Positions 28,028-38,184 of a stretch of DNA of 64,000 nucleotides are shown here, piece after piece (the stretch's first letter is position 1; each line of letters starts with the position of its first letter). The notes below the pieces were generated by a model that was not told where the DNA came from, searched no databases, and worked only from the letters and a program-made list of their open reading frames with translations. The stretch spans positions 1 to 64,000 of the forward strand of contig JBAKBP010004265.1 in the NCBI GenBank assembly GCA_037953745.1, in the 5' to 3' direction. This stretch comes from Lithodes maja. Taxonomy: Eukaryota > Arthropoda > Malacostraca > Decapoda > Lithodidae. Both the position numbers and the translations under genes were made by a program.

Positions 28028-28410
28028 ATATTCATTGTTATATGGGTGGCCTACACACGTATACATACTCTACATAGCCTAAAAGGGCTCAAAAATGGAC
28101 ATATACGTGATAATACGCGGTAACCCACCCCCTCCTTCTATCCCCTGCGCGCGTAAATATTCGGCAGGGAAATCTCGCCGCTCGATGACAATCTAGCCGC
28201 GCGGTGCCATTCGCTCCACATTTTTCAACTACGGACCGTTCCCCCACCCCCCCCAGACATTTTTTGGGGGTCAAATATATATGGGCCGATGCACGCAAAC
28301 ATTCCCTACACGATGATGTACTTTTTATCGAAATTTGCAATAGGTCCCAAAATCATCATAGGTGCGCACAGTCTTACCCTGTAGAAAACCCCCTGTGCGC
28401 CGCGGAGAGG
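28028..28410. repeat. Continuation of the ~210-bp tandem repeat and a TTAA-bordered flank
   Basis: 28028-28150 completes unit 3 of the tandem repeat interrupted at 13179. 28150-28410 is GC-richer and ends CTGTGCGCCGCGGAGAGG before TTAA 28411-28414. Read outward, TTAACCTCTCCGC also begins the element at 53543, so this may be an edge of a related TTAA element. Confidence 0.5.
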
Positions 28411-28414
28411 TTAA

Positions 28415-28563
28415 TGGCAAAATGAATATTTTAGTGACGGAAACACCTCAAATACGTCAGCACAGGGGGACGTTTCCAATTACCCCCATGCGCACTTCAG
28501 AGGTTAACCCGGGAACTGCAGGGAGAATCTTAAGAGTTCCCCCGGCGGACTGCGGGGAGACTC
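28415..28563 (-). mobile_element. Family P fragments: 89-nt end piece, 22-nt and 30-nt modules, all TTAA-bordered
   Basis: 28415-28503 (89 nt) is exactly the segment of family P between its internal TTAA and its terminal TTAA, ending CGCACTTCAGAGG. Next comes TTAA 28504-28507, a 22-nt module 28508-28529, TTAA 28530-28533, a 30-nt module 28534-28563 and TTAA 28564-28567. The long family P body is absent. The 89-nt piece is the part missing from copy D. Confidence 0.8.
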
Positions 28564-28949
28564 TTAACCCTCCAACCCCGGCTAGGGAATATCGTAACTC
28601 TACTCTGTGACCGGGGGTTTTCAGGAATTTTGGTCCAAGTTGATTCACATGTTACTCCTGAAATACATTACACAAAGTTATAAAAAAAACAGAAAAATGT
28701 TGCACAAACCTTCATGTGTAGAATGCCGTTGAGTAGAGGTCTCTAGCCCAAGTGATTGCATAATGGTGAGCGCGGGAAGTGGAGTGATTTTTCTGCGTGA
28801 AAATCATCCCGCGTTCGGATGCGTCGCCTTGGCCCAGGCCCCGGCTCGTCGCGCCAAACTTTTTACCTCCCGGAGGCGATTTTATGTATTGATAGTGATG
28901 TTATTATAGTTATTTGGAGTCCAATTATATAAAATATGTGTATTAGGCT

Positions 28950-29460
28950 ATCATTGTCACTAATATTTCCCATTTTCACTCGATACCGTAGTTTTTATGA
29001 GTAATTGAGGTAGGTTATTGTTATATTAGGCACTGATTATTCGTTATCACAGGTGTTTATTATACTTTGGCCATCTAATATTAGTTCGTGTGTCACTTTC
29101 ACTTTGGTAAATATGCTTGAGAGAGTGTCACTGTCACTGATAATGCTCATTTTCACTTGATACGGTACATTTTATTAGTAATTGAGGTAGGTTATTGTTA
29201 TATTAGGCACTGATTATTCGTTATCACAGGTGTTTATTATACTTTGGCCATCTAATATTAGTTCGTGTGTCACTTTCACTTTGGTAAATATGCTTGAGAG
29301 AGTGTCACTGTCACTGATAATGCTCATTTTCACTTGATACGGTACATTTTATTAGTAATTGAGGTAGGTTATTGTTATATTAGGCACTGATTATTCGTTA
29401 TCACAGGTGTTTATTATACTTTGGCCATCTAATATTATGTCATGTGTCACTTTCACTTAG
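28950..29460. repeat. 177-bp tandem repeat inside piggyBac-2
   Basis: GTAATTGAGGTAGG recurs at 29001, 29178 and 29355, an exact 177-bp spacing for the last two steps. The middle units look almost identical; the first is more diverged. It lies between the left terminus and the transposase stop codon, so it would be in the 3' UTR or subterminal region. Confidence 0.85.
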
Positions 29461-29637
29461 TTATATGCTTTGTAAACGTTTTATATACAATTTATTGTGT
29501 CTTTTTTCACTTATTTATATATGTTTTCATAATACATGACTTTTTTATCACAATACACCTGTACATTGTTTTATTTCCACTTGTTGCCTATATACATACA
29601 TATTGTCAGTCTTTGGTACTTTCACTATGATTATTAG

Positions 29638-32619
29638 TTAGTACTCCTGCTTGCTGTGGTATTCAGCAAAGCACGGTATAGCACATAGTGACAGCCGGCA
29701 CTCCACACACTGCATGGTGGTCTTTTTCTGCTTCCTCGGCCTCACCTGGCTGTTCCAGCAGACATGGCACCGCCTTCTGCTAATGGTGACTCCATCTCGT
29801 TCCAGAGGCAGGTAACCGAGCTTGTGCACATTTACATACTGTGCACACTGCATGCGGTCCTGAACGGGGCGCCCAGGTTGTGCCACTGCCCTCTGTGGCA
29901 TAGCATACCTGTCCAGGAGCTCCACCAACACCTGTTTTTGGAACCTCCGCAGGCTACTGAACTTCCTGGGTGTGCGCGGATTCCGAAGCCTGTAGATATT
30001 ATAGGCATTCAGCATTGACATGTCCACCATGTGCAGAAAGAACTTTTTGTACCATCTGCACGAGGTACGCAGACAGTCGATGAAGCCTATCTGCATGTCG
30101 GACTTGTCCACCAGCCTCATATTTATGTTGTAGTCAATTACAGCATCGGGCTTGGTCACCCTGACTTGGGTGCGGCGATCCACCTTGCCAGTCTCAACCA
30201 TTTCCCCCTTGTGGACGGTGCTCAGGAGGTTGACCTTCCGCTGGTCGTGCCAGTGGATAGCCAGAATGGGTCCCGACTTCTTCTTGAAGACATCGCCTTT
30301 CTTTGTTTTAGGAGGGAAACTTGGCATGCCCTTCCTTTTTGCTCTAACTGTGCCTACAGTCCCCGTCTGGCGCTCATGGAGGTACTTTGAGAGAGTGGGG
30401 GACGTGTAGTAGTTGTCCGTGTAGAGGACGTGATTCTTTTGGAAGTACCGGTTCATCATGGCTTGAACCACTGCTCCGCCAAAGCCAATGAGGGGGTCTA
30501 TTGCCACGTCCCCTTCCTTCCCGCTGTAGACCAGGAAGTCCAGGACATAGCCAGTTTGGCAATCGCACAGCACAAAGAACTTTATACCAAAGCGATGTCT
30601 CTTTGAGGGGATGTACTGCCTGAAGCTCAGCTTTCCCCGGAACAGCACAAGAGACTCGTCAATACAGACGTTGCAGAAGGGCATGAAGTAGGACGTGAAA
30701 CGTTCTCTCATCATCTCGTACAACGTCCTAATCTTCCACAGTTTGTCAGGGAGATGCATGTCGGTGTTGGTGACAAGATGGAGCGCTCCGAGGATGTCGA
30801 GGTACCGGTCCCGAGAGATGTATTTCCCGAAGGCAGGGGTGGATATCAGATCTTTGGTGATCCAATAGTCAGCCAACCTGTGCTTCTTCACATGAGGCAT
30901 TAGCATGGTGATTGCCAGGAACACCATGAACTCGGGATGAGTCACTGGGGTCCACCGCTTCATGTGGCCCTTGGTCACCTTGCCAAAAAAGTTAACCTGG
31001 ACTTGGTAGTGCTTATTTGTCTCTTGTATGACAAAGTCAGTAACCTCCTTATCAAAAAATGCCTCAAAAAGCTCATGTGGTCGAGCATTGGGGCCTGCAG
31101 GAAAACTTGGGGTAACTCCTGGAGCATCCTGTACCTCATCAAAAGGGGTTACATCAGGGTCAATGACTTCATCAGCAGCCACATCCTGCCAGTTGAAAAT
31201 ATAAAATGCGTCCTTCTGGCGACGCTGACGAGGAGCTACAGCGGGGGCAGCACGCCCACGAACTTTGGCGGCGCGAACCCTAGGGCGGCCAGGAGCGCGA
31301 CGGCGCCCAGGCCCAGCCCGGCGGCCAGCCAGGCGGCCAGGGCGGCCAGGAGCACGACGGCCCTGGGCAAAGCGTCTGGGTTGAGGGTCGTCGATGTCCA
31401 TAAAGTCGTCATCGTCGTTGTCGTCAGAGCCGTCATCTTGCCCTGACGGTGGACCCAGGTAATCATGGCCAGAGTCGTCTGTGAGGTGCCCTTCATCTTC
31501 AGAGCCCCCCTCATAATCTCGCGGGGAACGAATGATGCGTGGGCGGCGTGTAGGTCGGCGAGGTGGGGAAGGAGTGGGAGGTGAGGCTCTGTCATCTTCA
31601 TGCAGAGGTTCGGGGCTCCTTGGCCTACGACGAGTCGTAGACAGCACTGGTTCAGTGTCTGTAGGTGCAGGTATGGATGCGAGGTCGAAAACATCATGAG
31701 GAACCTCTGTTGTAGGCTGGAGAGGTGGGGTGGACCCTGGGGAAACTTGCGGGGGCGTATGGCTGGGAGCGGCAGGGGTGGAAGCCGCAGGGGTGGAAGC
31801 CGCGGGAGCCTCGAACAAAGAGCGCCTACTTGTAGCTCCTTTTTTAACATATTTTCTCCCTTTTCCCTTTTCTTTAGTAGTATGTCTCCTCTCGGGGGAA
31901 ATAGGGGGTAAATAGGCCGAAAGTGGGGGGTCCTCAACCCTAGGCAGTGCTGGTGGTGGTGGGGAAGAATGGCGGGAGCCTGGGGCAACTTGGGTGGCGT
32001 GGGTAGATAAGGAAGACAATGGCGGGTCAACCTCGGCCTCACGCGCAGCCTCACTGGCACCCTCACGCACTGCTCCCTCACCAAGTTTTAGGGCCTCTTT
32101 CCTGGCTGCCGCGGCCGCCTTCTTCAGAACTTGCTTCTTATAGAAACGTATCTTGAATGGGGATTTAGCTGGCGAAGGGCTAGGTGTCGTGTCACTCAAC
32201 CTAAACTTGGCAGTCGACCTAGTGCTGTCCCATTCGCTCACTCTCACTACACTCTCATCACCTTGCACAACTATATCACGTTCAGTACTATCATCACTTT
32301 CATCGTCATGCTCAAATCCAATAAAAAGCGCGTCTCTTTCATGGATTTCGTGTAGATCGTCAAAATCTTCACTATAGTGAGACTGATAAGACTCGGAGCT
32401 ATCACTGCCCAAGTCATCAACACTATTTTTGCCTTCACCACGTTCATAACTCCTCAAAGCTATTTCAATACCTCCGGGAGTCAACGCATCTTGTACGTGC
32501 CTTTGCGTTAGGGCGCGACGAACATGAGCAGGCGTCGAAGGGAGCGTAGAATCGGACACAAGGGAATCACTTTTTGGGCTAGTATCCATGTTGGCGGCAG
32601 GGTAGAGACTGGCGTACAT
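29638..32619 (-). CDS. piggyBac-like transposase, 993 aa, apparently intact
   Basis: A TTAA-specific DDE transposase. The start ATG is at 32617-32619; M11 is an alternative. Residues 1-500 are a long low-complexity, Pro/Ser- and acid-rich region with basic RRAPGRPGR-type patches. The catalytic core has CIDESLVLFRGKL with D654, YTDNYYTSP with D735 and MRLVDKSDMQ with D838. The C-terminus is a cysteine-rich finger (CHVC ... CVECRLSLC ... YHSK). Core sequence is clearly related to piggyBac-1 (both have DESLVLF, RFGIK and VDKSD words), but the two differ across most of their length and have different termini, so they are separate families. No frame damage is visible. Confidence 0.94.
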   Translation of the reverse strand: MYASLYPAANMDTSPKSDSLVSDSTLPSTPAHVRRALTQRHVQDALTPGGIEIALRSYERGEGKNSVDDLGSDSSESYQSHYSEDFDDLHEIHERDALFIGFEHDDESDDSTERDIVVQGDESVVRVSEWDSTRSTAKFRLSDTTPSPSPAKSPFKIRFYKKQVLKKAAAAARKEALKLGEGAVREGASEAAREAEVDPPLSSLSTHATQVAPGSRHSSPPPPALPRVEDPPLSAYLPPISPERRHTTKEKGKGRKYVKKGATSRRSLFEAPAASTPAASTPAAPSHTPPQVSPGSTPPLQPTTEVPHDVFDLASIPAPTDTEPVLSTTRRRPRSPEPLHEDDRASPPTPSPPRRPTRRPRIIRSPRDYEGGSEDEGHLTDDSGHDYLGPPSGQDDGSDDNDDDDFMDIDDPQPRRFAQGRRAPGRPGRLAGRRAGPGRRRAPGRPRVRAAKVRGRAAPAVAPRQRRQKDAFYIFNWQDVAADEVIDPDVTPFDEVQDAPGVTPSFPAGPNARPHELFEAFFDKEVTDFVIQETNKHYQVQVNFFGKVTKGHMKRWTPVTHPEFMVFLAITMLMPHVKKHRLADYWITKDLISTPAFGKYISRDRYLDILGALHLVTNTDMHLPDKLWKIRTLYEMMRERFTSYFMPFCNVCIDESLVLFRGKLSFRQYIPSKRHRFGIKFFVLCDCQTGYVLDFLVYSGKEGDVAIDPLIGFGGAVVQAMMNRYFQKNHVLYTDNYYTSPTLSKYLHERQTGTVGTVRAKRKGMPSFPPKTKKGDVFKKKSGPILAIHWHDQRKVNLLSTVHKGEMVETGKVDRRTQVRVTKPDAVIDYNINMRLVDKSDMQIGFIDCLRTSCRWYKKFFLHMVDMSMLNAYNIYRLRNPRTPRKFSSLRRFQKQVLVELLDRYAMPQRAVAQPGRPVQDRMQCAQYVNVHKLGYLPLERDGVTISRRRCHVCWNSQVRPRKQKKTTMQCVECRLSLCAIPCFAEYHSKQEY

Positions 32620-32786
32620 GCTGTCTGGTGGCGTCGCCTAGCGACGCCTGGTGACCACGGAGCGAAATATTTAAGCGCGCCATTCGAAAGCACACACGCA
32701 AGCAATGGTACAGTGTTGTACCACCCGGGTTCCTCGGGTCAAACCATAATGGTACACACGTGTACCACCCGGGGTTGAAGGGTTAA

Positions 32787-33133
32787 CACATACCATATAT
32801 TTTTTTTTTTTTTTTAATTATTGTTATTCTACAGCAAGGACTTCAGGAAATTAGTATTTACTTTTGATCTAACAATCTACAGGCTAAACACGGCCCCCAC
32901 TTGTGAGGAGAGCTATGAAAATCAGGGAAAATATATGGTTAAAGAGGATAAAATGGGAAAAATAAGTTTTATTTAGCTGCAATAACTGTTTGCCGTGGGA
33001 TACAGAATTACTTTTCACCCCCAGGATGTATTGGCATTCTCATATATTTTAACAGTAGGGGTTCAAAACTCCTTCATAATACATTTCCGACAGTACAGAC
33101 ATACTGTATATGCCAATGTATTATGTGATTTAG
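32787..33133. other. No gene recognised
   Basis: AT-rich sequence with a T run at about 32799-32815. No motif or repeat match was noticed. Confidence 0.45.
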
Positions 33134-33438
33134 TATTGGTTCCTTCGTCAATGATGAAGAGCCTATACTATATATAGGCTGAGATTCCGGGACCCGTTCG
33201 GGATTCCCCGGAGTTCTTATCACAACCGTTGCGTATATAGCATAATAAACAATCCTTGGTTAATACCCATTAAATCTTACCAAGGGCTCGTCATTGAAAA
33301 TGAATACCACTAGAAATAAGAATTTAAAGAAGAATCTATCATTTCGAACCTCCCGGTACCTCTGCCCTCCAGCTATCCTGTCGTCATGCTTCCCTTGCAC
33401 GTGATGCCAGATTTTCTAGCATGTTTATCTGCCTCTTT
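33134..33438 (+). repeat. Dispersed repeat, inverted partner of 44535-44838
   Basis: About 305 bases matching the reverse complement of 44535-44838 with few differences. It begins with TTCGTCAATGATGAAGAGCC, close to the palindrome TTCGTCATTGACGAA, and contains CGGGACCCGTTCGGGATTCC. Similarity ends at GCCTC near 33436. No coding content. Confidence 0.8.
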
Positions 33439-33653
33439 ACGGTTGTGATCCAGGCGAGTCGGACGTGTGCCCCCTTGCTCTGGGCGTCTCAGCGTTTGCC
33501 TGGCTTTCTCACTCCTAGTGAGTCCTTGTTATATATTATTTGAGTTAGGTCCAAACATGAATGGAGTAATCGCCCTGTATGTTTCAGAGGGCCACCGTCC
33601 ACGCCTGTCCACACCGAAAGTACAGTATATGTATACTGCTTCGCCATTCTTAA

Positions 33654-34321
33654 CCCAGTGAGACCCAGCGTCGCACGTGATGCGTCGGCAGTGTTTGATC
33701 ACCAACTCCCAGCGACGCATCACGTGCGTCCGACATATAAAAAACACTTACGTGGCTCATAAGGTAGGAAATGGCGGGAGAATAGGAGGGGGAGGTACCG
33801 TAGTGTGTGTGGGAGCCGGGACAGTAGGTATGAGCGGGCCGAGACAGCCGCGCGGCTGGTGGTGGTGGGCTTAGTGGGGATACTTTACACCCTTAGTTCA
33901 CCGCCACTTTGAACCTTCATTACTCCGGTCGTATGGGAGCTAGAGGCTTGAGATTTATGTGAGACACTCCTTAGGATGTATGCCGTACAATGCCATACTC
34001 AGTTTTCACCCTAGTGCTCCCGGGCGGGTGGTCATGCGGGGGAGACGAACTTTCGACCCCCCCGCCCCCCAAATGACCGAGGTGAGTTTTTTTTTATTTT
34101 GTTCTTCATTTCTCACCATTCTCTTCCATTTTGTCTCAACAAATTTTTTTGAGGCTCCCCCCCCCCCCCCCCCCCCAAAAAAAAATATCCGAGGTGATTT
34201 TTTTTTTTTTTTTTTTTCATTTCTCATCCTTGTCTTCCATTTTAGCAAACAAAAAAAAAGATGTGAAAATGGCTTGGGACTGGGGTGAACAAAATATTAT
34301 AACTAGCCGGGGATCAACGGG
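33654..34321 (+). mobile_element. TTAA-flanked element with subterminal 16-bp hairpin (family S)
   Basis: TTAA borders at 33650-33653 and 34322-34325. The ends read CCCAGTGAGACCCAGCG and, inward from the right, CCCGTTGATCCCCGGCT, so repeats are imperfect. Perfect 16-bp arms (33672-33687 and 33713-33728) sit just inside the left end, followed by TATAAAA. The left end resembles the right end of the 48533-49878 insertion. C and T homopolymer runs lie near 34157-34175 and 34198-34217. No transposase ORF. Confidence 0.65.
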
Positions 34322-34507
34322 TTAATATTTGTTGTTCGTCGTAGTAAGTGATTATTGTTGTTGTTGTTGTTGTTGTTCCCTAAGCTGCCTGGCCGAACAG
34401 CCCCGAGTCCCTGAGGAAGGCCATGGCCAAGATCGGGCTTTCCCACAGAGCTCTCATTGAGTGTAGATTGTGTTGTTGGCGTAAGTGGTTGTGTGAAATG
34501 CAGTCTT

Positions 34508-35233
34508 CTATGATGTGTTTAATGGTATGGGTGCTGTGTTACATCCCGGGCAGGCGTCGACAACGGAGTCATCCAGTCTCTTCTGATAGCTCAGGAGAGC
34601 TGGATGGTGTCCGCATCTCAGCCTGGCCAGGTGGACTCTGTCCTCGCAAGGAAGGGAGGATTCGGAAGGATGGATTTCGGGAGGTCGTGCATGCAGCTGC
34701 ATGTTGTCTGTGAGTGAGTGGATGGATCGGTGAGAGATATGAGTATGGATGTGCTTTTGGAAGTTGGTTCGGGGTGGGCAGGGAGGGAGAGAGGACAATA
34801 ATTGTGTGTGATACCGTGTGCTGGGTGTTGTTTTGATATTTCTTAGTGTCTGTGTTGCCATGTAGTTTAGTGGGTGGTCTTGGTTCGTGGAGGCTGCTGC
34901 CAGGAATTGAGTGCCTCTCATGTCCAGATGGTCTTTGACTTTGAGGATTTTGGTTTCTTGATGTAGGTGATCTGTGGGTGCAGTAGCTGTGCAGCCTGTA
35001 ATGATCTTCAGGGCTTTGTTTTGAATAGTCTGTAAGGTTTTATGATGTGTTTCAGCTAGGTTAGAAGCCCAGGCTGGGCTTGCGTATTCCATCACTGATC
35101 TTATGTATTGTTTATATACTGTGGTGGTAGTTTCTTTGTTGTGTCCAAATTTTGTGTGAGCAAGTGACCTGAGGACGTTAAGTCTGGGTGTCAGTTTCTT
35201 TTTAATGTTTGTGGTGTGCTGTTTGAATGTCAT
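34508..35233 (-). pseudogene. LINE ORF2, C-terminal segment after reverse transcriptase
   Basis: This frame encodes the post-RT region: MTFKQHTTNIKKKL, a YIRSVMEYASPAWASNL segment, then ARLRCGHHPALLSY and a CPGC cysteine motif. Such C-termini are usual for Jockey/I-type LINEs that lack an RNase H domain. It is separated from the RT frame by a frameshift in the TGTG repeat near 35265. Confidence 0.8.
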
Positions 35234-35240
35234 ATGAGTA

Positions 35241-36110
35241 TCATATGTTACTCCTAGGATTTTGGGTGTGTGTATGTGTTAGGGGTGTGTTGTTTATGGT
35301 GAGTTGAGGGATGTATTCGTGTTCTCCTGTCCAGCTTGTGAGCAGGGTTGCGGTGGATTTGGCTGGGGCTAGATTAAGTCTGTTTGTAGTGCACCAGCCA
35401 TGTAATGTGTTGAGATAGGGTTGAAGGAGATCTGTTGCTCTTTTTGGGTCATGGTGTGTGCATGTGAGTGTTATGTCATCTGCATAGGAGGCTAAGTTTA
35501 TTTGGGGCGTATTGGGTGTAGTTATATCGTGCATGTACAGATTGAAGAGTGCGGGCGATAGGACGGATCCTTGTGGGACTCCGTTTGGAAAGTTTCTGAT
35601 TTTAGATGACTGACCGGCAAAAGATATGTGTGCACATCTGCCTGCTAGGAAGTTGGCCAGCCACCTTTTTGTGTTGTGCATGTTTGTGTTGTAGATTTTG
35701 TTTGTTAGGTTGTGGCGGGGGATGGCATCGAAGGCTTTACTAATGTCGAGTGTGGCTAATAGTGATCTGTGTGGTGGTCTAGCTGAGTTGATGCCGTCAA
35801 AAGCTCTTTGTGTAAGGTCTGTGAGAAGAGTGTTTGTGGAGTGCAGTGTTCTAAAGCCATGTTGTGTTGGAGCTAGGGGTAGGTCAGGTGTAATTAGTTG
35901 TAATACTAGGCGTTCCATGACTTTGGAGGGGGGAGCAAAGGAGTGTGATGGGGCGGTGCGAGGAGGGTAGCGTGGGGTCTTTGTTGGGTTTGGGGAATGT
36001 GATGATGATACCATGCTTCCAAATGTCTGGTATTGTGTTGTGTGAATAGCTGTAGTTTGATATGTTAGTGAGTGCTTGTATGCCTTGTGGTCCCAAGTGT
36101 CTGAGGTGTA
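35241..36110 (-). pseudogene. LINE ORF2, reverse transcriptase segment
   Basis: RT motifs are intact in sequence: TQHGFRTLHSTNTLL, TLDISKAFDAIPRHNL, GVPQGSVLSPALFNLYMHDI and YADDITL. The upstream part (LGPQGIQAL, HRPITLL) is in a second frame with a shift near 35940. Without these shifts the order would match an active RT. Confidence 0.85.
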
Positions 36111-36455
36111 TGTTGCTTATATTGTCTAGGCCACAGGCGGGTGAGTGCTTGAGATTGTTGATGATATGCTTTGTCTGGTGATTGGTGAAGGGTGTATAGT
36201 CAGGGTCTGTGGGGAATTGTCTCTTACGTCGGATGACACGTCGGTCGTCTTTGTGAGGTTTTAGGTGGCTGACATGTGAGAAGTGATTGATGAGAGTGTT
36301 TGCTTGTTGTTTACTTGAAGGAGTAGAGTCTGTTGTTGTGATTGCAGCATGTGATTGTGTTGTGTTGCTGTTGGAAAGTGTGATGCTGTTTAGTGTTTTG
36401 TAGAGTTTTTTGGGGTTTGTTTTGTGATCAAGTGTTTGTAGGAAGTTATTCCAAT

Positions 36456-37560
36456 TTAGTTTTTGTTGTTAGTTTGGGTGTTGAGTGCTTGAATTTGTTG
36501 TGTGATGTCTTGTGTGTGGGGTGCTGGGGAGTGTTTCAGTATGTCGCGTTGTCTGATGAGGTTTTGAATTTCTGGTGTGAAGTTGGGGTTGTGTCTTTTT
36601 CTGTTACCTCTTGGAATGTGTTTCTTGTCAGCATTTTGGATAGTTTTATTGAGTATGTGTACAGCATTGTTGATGTTAGTGATGGGTGTACTGTTTAGAG
36701 TTGTGAAGTGTTGTTCTGTCTCATTTGTGAATACTTCCCAGTTAGCTCTTTTATAATTGGTGTATGTGTGTTTGTGGCTAGCTGGGGTGAGTCTGGTTTT
36801 GGTGGTGATAATGATTGGGAGGTGGTCAGAGCCTAAGGTTCTGACCACCCTCCAGGATGTTGTGGGGGCGAGTTCTGGGGAGCAAAAGGTGATGTCTGGA
36901 GATGATGGGTTACAGAGGGCTTGGTGAGGAATATGGGTATGTTGATGGATGTCGTTAAGGATGATGAGGTTATCGGTTTGGTTTTGTAGTACCAGCCCTC
37001 TGTCTGTGTCGGGGTTGTCGACAAACCAGGCCGACGTCTTGGCGTTGAAGTCACCACCCAGGATGATGTGTGGGGTGTTTGTGATGTGTTGTAAGTGTGG
37101 TCTGTATTCATTTGGTACTGTAGGGGATGTTTGGGGAGGGATGTATGTGTTTATGATGGTTATGTTGGAGTTGTTGCCAGTGCGTATTTTAATTGATTGT
37201 ATTTCTGTTGTGTTATCATTTGGGGGGAGGAGGGATTTGGTTTGTACACTGGTTACTATGTATGATATTTCTTTGTGTACCAGGGTGATGAGTCCACCGC
37301 CCCTGCCGACAGCCCGGTCTTGTCTGATGGTGGTGAAATTATGAAATGTGGGTGTTTTTTGTGTTGTGCGGAGTTTTGTTTCTTGTAAGATGGCAATGTG
37401 TATGTTGTGTTGTTTGATGAAGTGTGAGAGTTCGTGTTTCTTTGTGTTGATGCCATCTATGTTCAATTGAAGAATGTTAATGTTATGTGCACAATGTATG
37501 TTGGGTGCTGCTGCACGAGGATGGGGTGGGGGTGGGGGTGAGGGAGGGGCTGGGGTTTGG
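36456..37560 (-). pseudogene. LINE ORF2, AP-endonuclease segment
   Basis: The domain starts at ILQLNIDGINTKKHEL (about 37480). It contains ILQETKL, GDFNAK and SDHLPI, the expected endonuclease motifs. The frame stays open upstream into a Pro/His-rich linker to about 37560. It ends with a stop at 36456; sequence continuing the protein (KLNWNNFLQ, PKKLYKTLN) resumes in another frame. Confidence 0.85.
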
Positions 37561-37674
37561 GATGGGTGAGGTGGGGGTGGGGATTGGGGAGCAGGAGATG
37601 CGGGTTGGAATGGATTAGGATGGGGTGTGGTGTGTTGAGTTGTGGATGTGGATGGTATGGGAAGGTTAGGTGGG

Positions 37675-38184
37675 TTAGGGAGGAGAGGTGGACGGGTTTA
37701 AGGGGGGGGGAGTGGATGATATGGGAAGGCTAGGTGGGTTGGGGAGGAGAGGTGGACGGGTTTTAGTTGAGGGATTTGACTGGGAGAGGGAGGGGCATGA
37801 GGAACAGGTCCAGGTGTTCGTGTAGTGTTTCTTGGAGGCAAGTGTTGTACAGGTGAAGTGGGTCCAGTTCCTGCATAAATTGCAGAGAACTGAACCCTTA
37901 GTGTGGCGACTCGAAGTGATGGGTTTTGAGCAAGTTGGACATATGTATGTGTACGTGGGTCCTGGGTTGCTCTCAATGTCTCCGGCTAGAAGAAGTCTTC
38001 GAGAAATGACAGCCGGAGAGTCATTTCTCGGTGTAGGAAAAACTGTGTGATGTGTGTGTGTGGTGTGAGAGGTGTGGAAATTCCCGACGCGACCGAAGCC
38101 GCTCCAAGGACCCGTGCCCCCAGGGAGGGGGCAGGGGATGGTTGTGACGGTTTGGTTCCCGAAACTGCTCCCCGTGGCCGGCAT
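37675..38184 (-). pseudogene. LINE N-terminal ORF with 2A-like motif and PHD-like zinc finger
   Basis: The first ATG in this frame is at 38182-38184 (an upstream GTG at 38274 keeps the frame open). GDIESNPGP is encoded at 37957-37983; it fits the 2A ribosome-skipping consensus D-x-E-x-N-P-G-P. A cysteine/histidine cluster follows directly: CPTC, CNLC, WTHFTC, CSSC, as in a PHD-like finger. The frame then enters a Pro/Ser-rich tail and stops at 37675 next to a C9 run (G9 on the plus strand). Whether it was once joined to ORF2 cannot be decided here. 2A motifs are known from several invertebrate LINE families. Confidence 0.8.
38000..38030. repeat. Perfect 11-bp hairpin just upstream of the 2A codons
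   Basis: CGAGAAATGAC (38000-38010) pairs with GTCATTTCTCG (38020-38030) across a 9-nt loop. On the coding strand it lies 16 nt before the 2A codons. Confidence 0.7.

Larger units (their letters stand above)
28568..32782 (-). mobile_element. piggyBac-like DNA transposon 2, complete with terminal inverted repeats
   Basis: TTAA flanks both ends (28564-28567 and 32783-32786). The left end starts CCCTCCAACCCCGG and the right end, read inward, CCCTTCAACCCCGG; 13 of 14 bases agree. The transposase gene is on the minus strand and intact. A second CCCGGGTGGTAC-containing repeat lies inside the right end (GTGTACCACCCGG at about 32761 and GTTGTACCACCCGG at about 32714). The element is 4,215 bp. Confidence 0.93.

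Noticed and set aside
31236..32084. 282-aa second minus-strand ORF overlapping piggyBac-2
   Set aside because: It is a Pro/Leu-rich frame shadow of the low-complexity N-terminal region. The 993-aa frame has the conserved domains.
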